From Arthrobacter ulcerisalmonis (GTDB lineage Bacteria > Actinomycetota > Actinomycetes > Actinomycetales > Micrococcaceae), in contig NZ_UXAU01000013.1 in NCBI RefSeq assembly GCF_900609065.1, positions 62,001-126,000 of the forward strand: DNA of 64,000 nucleotides, in the 5' to 3' direction. Below are positions 60,889-64,000 of the stretch, in pieces. How positions within the stretch are numbered: position 1 is the stretch's first letter; each line of letters starts with the position of its first letter. The notes beneath the pieces are model-generated. The model was given only the letters and a program-made list of their open reading frames with translations. It was not told where the DNA came from and made no database searches. The position numbers were made by a program, and so were the translations under genes.

Positions 60889-61749
60889 TCAGGGTAAGTG
60901 TTGGCGGTCTTTCCCCTGCACCCCGGCCGACTCGGGTTGATTGGAGCTTGGCGTCCGGGTTTTCCTTGGCTGCTGCCCCTTCGCCACTGATGCCAGCGAG
61001 CCGGTGTCAATCTGCGACAACGGCGCCGGCTGTGGAGGCTTGGTGAACGACCGCGGCTTGCCCGTGCGTGCGGTTTTCGCCGCTGCTGGTTCGGCGGCGG
61101 GAGCTTCTGCGGCTGGAACGCTGGTGCCTTGACCGTTGGTTTGGCTTGGCTCGACCGGATCCGGAAGGTCGCGAACGGACAGTTTGATGTCTGGCGTACC
61201 GCTGCGGGTTTTGGCTGGGGAGGTGGGAGTCTTTGCAACCGGGGTGTTGCCACGCGCCGGCTTCATGTTTGTTTCAGGACCCGTGCTGGTGGGCAGCTCC
61301 GGCAGGGGCTGGTCTGGCAGGTCGCGGACGGACAGTTTGATGTCCGGGGCACCAGCGCGTGCTTTGGCACGGGCATCTGCCGCTTCTACGGCCGCTGTCC
61401 ACTCTTTCGAGAGGACGGCTGGCTCCCGGCGCGGATTGTTTTTTGGCGACAGGCGGCCGACGGCGGTCCGCAGCACTGCCACGGGTCCAGCCTCTGGGGC
61501 GGGCACCGGGTCAGCGGCTGGTTCAGCGACTGAAGTCACGGTCGCCGGGGGTTCCGCGCCGAAACGCACGGATTCCTGACGGCGAAGGCGGCCAAAGAGC
61601 AGTTGGACCACAAGTCCGGCCAGTCGGCCGATGCCAGCGAGGATCAGCGTGGCAACCCCCAGCATGAACAGCACGAAGGCCATCAGGAAGGCGACGCCAA
61701 GGGTCCCCAAAAATGTCAGGTTGAGGATGAGCGTGTCTGGATTGTCCAC
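60889..61749 (-). CDS. Membrane-anchored protein with duplicated PDIKLSVRDLPD motif
   Basis: From GTG at 61749 (AAAGGAGAGATGAC upstream) the product has 286 residues. Residues about 5-45 form one or two membrane segments (LGVAFLMAFVLFMLGVATLI, then VVQLLFGRL). The rest is hydrophilic and Pro/Ala/Thr-rich. The motif GAPDIKLSVRDLPDQP near residue 133 recurs as GTPDIKLSVRDLPDPV near residue 184, 51 codons apart, conserved also in DNA (61316 and 61163). No family is recognised. The tail is rich in Pro, Ser and Lys. It may anchor or recruit partners through the repeated motif. Confidence 0.7.
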   Translation of the reverse strand: MDNPDTLILNLTFLGTLGVAFLMAFVLFMLGVATLILAGIGRLAGLVVQLLFGRLRRQESVRFGAEPPATVTSVAEPAADPVPAPEAGPVAVLRTAVGRLSPKNNPRREPAVLSKEWTAAVEAADARAKARAGAPDIKLSVRDLPDQPLPELPTSTGPETNMKPARGNTPVAKTPTSPAKTRSGTPDIKLSVRDLPDPVEPSQTNGQGTSVPAAEAPAAEPAAAKTARTGKPRSFTKPPQPAPLSQIDTGSLASVAKGQQPRKTRTPSSNQPESAGVQGKDRQHLP

Positions 61750-62098
61750 GTCATCTCTCCTTTCTGCCGACAGCGGGGCACAAGCCGGCAGCTGCCCCCC
61801 GGTCAGCGTTTCCTTGTCCACCTTACGGATTTATGCCATCGCTCGTGCCCCGAAGTAGGGCGTGGTGCCGGGTTGTTTCGAACCTGTTACAAGAAATGAC
61901 AAGGACCGCGCGCCTATAGTCTTAGCGAATGCTTGGGTCCCGGCTGCGGCTTAAGCTGCCCCTCTGTCCGGCTGGGGCGGCTAGGCGAGATGCCAACGGT
62001 GTTGAAGCCCAGCTCACGGTCATATGCACTTTGCGGCATGCATTGGCAGTGCCGCTTCTGGTGCATCCGGCCGCCGCTGAAACTATGGAGAGAAAACC
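61750..62098. other. 349-base gap before the YchJ gene
   Basis: The gap holds a 57-codon open frame (61929-62102) overlapping the next start, with no ribosome-binding site and a frame-shift-like composition, so it is not called. It probably contains promoters for both the divergent membrane-protein and YchJ genes: TATAGT lies near 61914. Nothing else is recognised. Confidence 0.4.
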
Positions 62099-62497
62099 AT
62101 GACCCGCGCAACCGACAGCCAAAATTGCCCGTGCCTCTCCGGAGATCCCTACGCTCAGTGTTGCGGCAGGTTCCACTCGGGCCAATCAGCAGCGCCGACG
62201 GCGGAATCGCTGATGCGATCAAGGTACAGCGCGTTTGCGTTGGGCAATGCTGACTACCTTCGTGAGCCATGGCATCCGAACACTAGACCCGCTGACCTAG
62301 ATCTCGATTCCGAGGTGCAGTGGCGGCGACTCGACATCCTGGCCACGCACCACGGCGGACCGTTGGATACCGAGGGTGTGGTGGAGTTCAAGGCGTATTT
62401 CCGCGACGGCGGCGATCGAGGTTCCCTTCACGAAACCAGCCGATTCGTTCGCGAAAACCGCCGCTGGTTCTACGTCGATGGTCAATTGCACGCCTAG
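62099..62497 (+). CDS. YchJ-family SEC-C protein
   Basis: The 132-residue protein has the YchJ layout: SQNCPCLSGDPYAQCCGRFH at the N-terminus (Cys-rich SEC-C-type zinc motif), SLMRSRYSAFALGNADYLRE, the helical cap, and VVEFKAYFRDGGDRGSLHE with RRWFYVDGQ at the C-terminus, an NTF2-like domain. The function is unknown; zinc binding is likely. GAGAGAAAACC precedes the ATG. Confidence 0.9.
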   Translation: MTRATDSQNCPCLSGDPYAQCCGRFHSGQSAAPTAESLMRSRYSAFALGNADYLREPWHPNTRPADLDLDSEVQWRRLDILATHHGGPLDTEGVVEFKAYFRDGGDRGSLHETSRFVRENRRWFYVDGQLHA

Positions 62498-62521
62498 CGT
62501 GGTTCTGAAAGCTGCTGCTTT

Positions 62522-62551
62522 GGAGGCCTGGTGCCCCTCGACCGGGCCTCC
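62522..62551. terminator. Hairpin between convergent genes
   Basis: GGAGGCC (62522-62528) and GGCCTCC (62545-62551) enclose a 16-base loop. It sits between the convergent YchJ and GNAT genes and could terminate both. Confidence 0.5.
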
Positions 62552-62595
62552 GGTTGGAATCCCGCCGCGGTTTCTTCGGCAGCACCTTGGTCTCG

Positions 62596-63051
62596 TCAGC
62601 GAAAGGCTTGAAACAGAACGAGTCGGGACACGCCGTCGTCCGCGCTGACTCCATGGATTGCGCCGAACCGGCCCACTTCCTGGAAGCCGAGGGCTTGGTG
62701 CATGCCGATCGACGCCACGTTATGTTCGTTGGCGAAGTAGTAGGCCACCGTCGCATCCGCCCAGATCCAATTTAATCGTGCCCGGGTGAGGGAAGCGCCG
62801 ACTCCCAGCCGGCGAAATTCGGGCGCCACCACGATGCCGCCGAGGTAGTTCCCTGCGGGAGCATCGCCGTCGGACGTTGGGTGGAAATGCGTCTTTGCGA
62901 CGCCGGCAATCCTGTCCTGGATGCTTGCCACCAGGACGATCCTCTGGGGCTTGTCTTCGAGCATGGTTGGGGTCCACCGGGACCGTGCGCTGGCGGCGCA
63001 GACTCGACTCACGCCGTCGTGATCACTCTGAAGCAGTTCGCGGATCTGCAT
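62596..63051 (-). CDS. GNAT-family N-acetyltransferase
   Basis: The 151-residue protein has a GNAT fold: IRELLQSDHDGVSRVCAASA at the start, AGNYLGGIVVAPEFRRLGVGASLTRARLNW with the acetyl-CoA loop R-R-L-G-V-G, and ANEHNVASIGMHQALGFQEVG as motif B. The substrate is unknown. ATG at 63051 is used; GTG at 63057 is in frame. Confidence 0.85.
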   Translation of the reverse strand: MQIRELLQSDHDGVSRVCAASARSRWTPTMLEDKPQRIVLVASIQDRIAGVAKTHFHPTSDGDAPAGNYLGGIVVAPEFRRLGVGASLTRARLNWIWADATVAYYFANEHNVASIGMHQALGFQEVGRFGAIHGVSADDGVSRLVLFQAFR

Positions 63052-63125
63052 GGACACAGCGTAACGGGGTCCACTGGGGCGCTCCCGGGATCGATCAGGA
63101 CCGCACAGCGCTGAACGTGGGGACG

Positions 63126-63560
63126 CTATTTCTGGAGTGCTTCGGCAAGCATCACGATGATGCCGCTGGGACCGCGGACGTACGAGAGCTTGTAGATGTC
63201 CTGGTACGTCGCCACGCCACGGAGCGGGTGGCAGCCGTGCTTCGCAGCGATCGCCAGGGCCTCGTCGATGTTGTCTACTGAGAAGGCCACCCGGTGCATC
63301 CCAATCTCGTTGGGAAGGGTTGGCGTTGTTTCAATCGCGTCCGGGTGGATGTATTCGAAGAGTTCCAATTGGCCGTGCCCGTCAGGAGTCTGCAGCATGG
63401 CAATCTTGGCGTGATTACCGTCGAGACCCACTGCGATATCAGTCCACGCGCCGCTGACGGTGTCGCGCCCCACCACCGTGAGCCCCAGATCGGTAAAGAA
63501 CGCGATGGTTGCTTCAAGATCCCGGACAGCGATGCCCACATTCTCCATTTTGATGCTCAT
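63126..63560 (-). CDS. VOC-family protein (glyoxalase-like)
   Basis: The 144-residue protein has two vicinal-oxygen-chelate modules: KMENVGIAVRDLEATIAFFTDLGLTVVG and MHRVAFSVDNIDEALAIAAKHG, with ELFEYIHPD holding a likely metal Glu and VRGPSGIIVMLAE closing the fold. Metal-dependent lyase, dioxygenase or resistance roles are all possible. It stands alone. Confidence 0.88.
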   Translation of the reverse strand: MSIKMENVGIAVRDLEATIAFFTDLGLTVVGRDTVSGAWTDIAVGLDGNHAKIAMLQTPDGHGQLELFEYIHPDAIETTPTLPNEIGMHRVAFSVDNIDEALAIAAKHGCHPLRGVATYQDIYKLSYVRGPSGIIVMLAEALQK

Positions 63561-63623
63561 GGCCTCACGCTACCCAGCCTCAGACCTTTGAGCCAGCAAG
63601 GGGACGGACTAATAGGGGACTGA

Positions 63624-63878
63624 TTAATAGAGGGCTTCGCCGGAAATGAGGCGTTGGACGTCTGCGGAGGACAGACGGGACCTGCCCATGATCCAGGAAT
63701 GCCCGTACCCGGCGGATGCTGCCGTCCGGACTGCGACGGCCAAATCATCTGCTGCCCGCCTGGCTTGCGCTGACGCTTGCGCCATGGCTTCCGCCGCGGC
63801 CTCGAGAGGTGCCGTGATTTCGGGGGGCGGCTTCTGGAGCACTGCATCAGGGTCGTCGATCTCGAAAGACCAGTCCAT
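63624..63878 (-). CDS. Small helical protein of unknown function
   Basis: The 84-residue protein is a long Ala-rich helix (EAAAEAMAQASAQARRAADDLAVAV) followed by GHSWIMGRSRLSSADVQRLI. The first part recalls small actinobacterial proteins that end in a GHSW-x-x-IG helix-turn-helix, with the second helix altered. It may therefore be a degraded DNA-binding protein or an antitoxin-like protein. A 14-base palindrome lies upstream. The ribosome-binding site is weak. Confidence 0.5.
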   Translation of the reverse strand: MDWSFEIDDPDAVLQKPPPEITAPLEAAAEAMAQASAQARRAADDLAVAVRTAASAGYGHSWIMGRSRLSSADVQRLISGEALY

Positions 63879-63931
63879 TTCGTGGTGCCCGATTCTCTTG
63901 GTGGATAGCTGCCGGTGGGTCTTTTCCGACT

Positions 63932-63945
63932 GTAGCGCGCGCTAC
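63932..63945. promoter_or_regulatory. 14-base perfect palindrome upstream of the small helical gene
   Basis: GTAGCGCGCGCTAC is fully self-complementary and lies 54 bases before the ATG of the 84-residue gene. Similar GTAGC...GCTAC palindromes are known to me from operators of actinobacterial toxin-antitoxin genes, but that link is inference here. Confidence 0.45.
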
Positions 63946-64000
63946 GGGCCGTAGTTGGAAGCCTTGGTCCTGAAGAGATTCTGGCGGCCATTAACCCCGC

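Noticed and set aside
61929-62102. 57-codon frame overlapping the YchJ start
   Set aside because: The ATGA overlap is attractive, but there is no ribosome-binding site and the residues look like random translation; a conservation test would decide.

Overview
The window reads as a piece of chromosome from a high-GC Gram-positive actinobacterium of the Arthrobacter/Paenarthrobacter kind (Micrococcaceae). The grounds are uniformly high GC, frequent GTG and TTG starts, tight ATGA/TGATG gene couplings, Lrp/TetR/PucR/FadR-type regulators, a mannitol PTS, and many families typical of soil Micrococcales. The genus is inference from protein character; no rRNA or tRNA gene was found. I saw no insertion sequence, integrase, phage block or CRISPR array, so this is ordinary, compact core and accessory chromosome. 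About 64 genes are called, including one truncated by the left edge (purB).

Layout. 0-2.3 kb: the start of purB, then a translationally coupled pair made of a short WXG100/Esx-like helical protein and an alpha/beta hydrolase with a helical N-terminus. 2.3-8.5 kb: a holin-4-type membrane protein, an aromatic/histidinol-phosphate-type aminotransferase, a branched-chain 2-oxoacid dehydrogenase operon (E1alpha, E1beta, E2) and a PAP2 phosphatase. 8.5-12.2 kb: a small membrane protein, a universal stress protein, a class I aminotransferase, and an FMN reductase divergent from a TetR repressor with a clear palindromic operator. 12.4-18.6 kb: a peptide-type ABC importer (29-codon leader ORF, two permeases, fused double ATPase, lipoprotein receptor). 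18.7-22.6 kb: a Gfo/Idh oxidoreductase, and alanine dehydrogenase divergent from a PucR-type activator. 22.6-28.9 kb: an excisionase-like HTH protein and the mannitol phosphotransferase block (ptsI, tetR, mtlA, mtlD).

29-43 kb: GNAT, a MarR-MFS pair, a membrane protein/ABC ATPase pair, a sugar porter, a DHA2 exporter, an RraA-like protein, another MFS, a TetR regulator, a DUF456 protein, a helical protein of unknown function, and a LysE exporter divergent from an Lrp regulator. 43-49 kb: a WXG100 protein overlapping a lipoprotein gene, an Lrp regulator, GluQ-RS, a RelA/SpoT-like HD hydrolase with an acidic tail, and a GNAT-AAA+ fusion. 49-54 kb: an asparagine/aspartate catabolic operon (FadR-type regulator, R. 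etli-type asparaginase, aspartase, asparagine permease). 54-58 kb: a uracil-DNA-glycosylase-like protein, a lipoprotein, a GIY-YIG-like protein, an amidohydrolase and an S4 RNA-binding protein. 58-64 kb: a DUF4282 protein, an NmrA-like reductase with an aldo/keto reductase, a membrane protein with a duplicated motif, a YchJ protein, GNAT, VOC and one orphan small gene.

The theme is nutrient uptake and nitrogen/carbon flux: peptides, mannitol, sugars, alanine, asparagine/aspartate and branched-chain acids, each with a local regulator and in most cases a visible palindromic site. The least explained parts are the two WXG-type loci, the GNAT-AAA+ fusion beside the HD hydrolase, the GIY-YIG-like and glycosylase-like orphans, and the leader ORF of the ABC importer.
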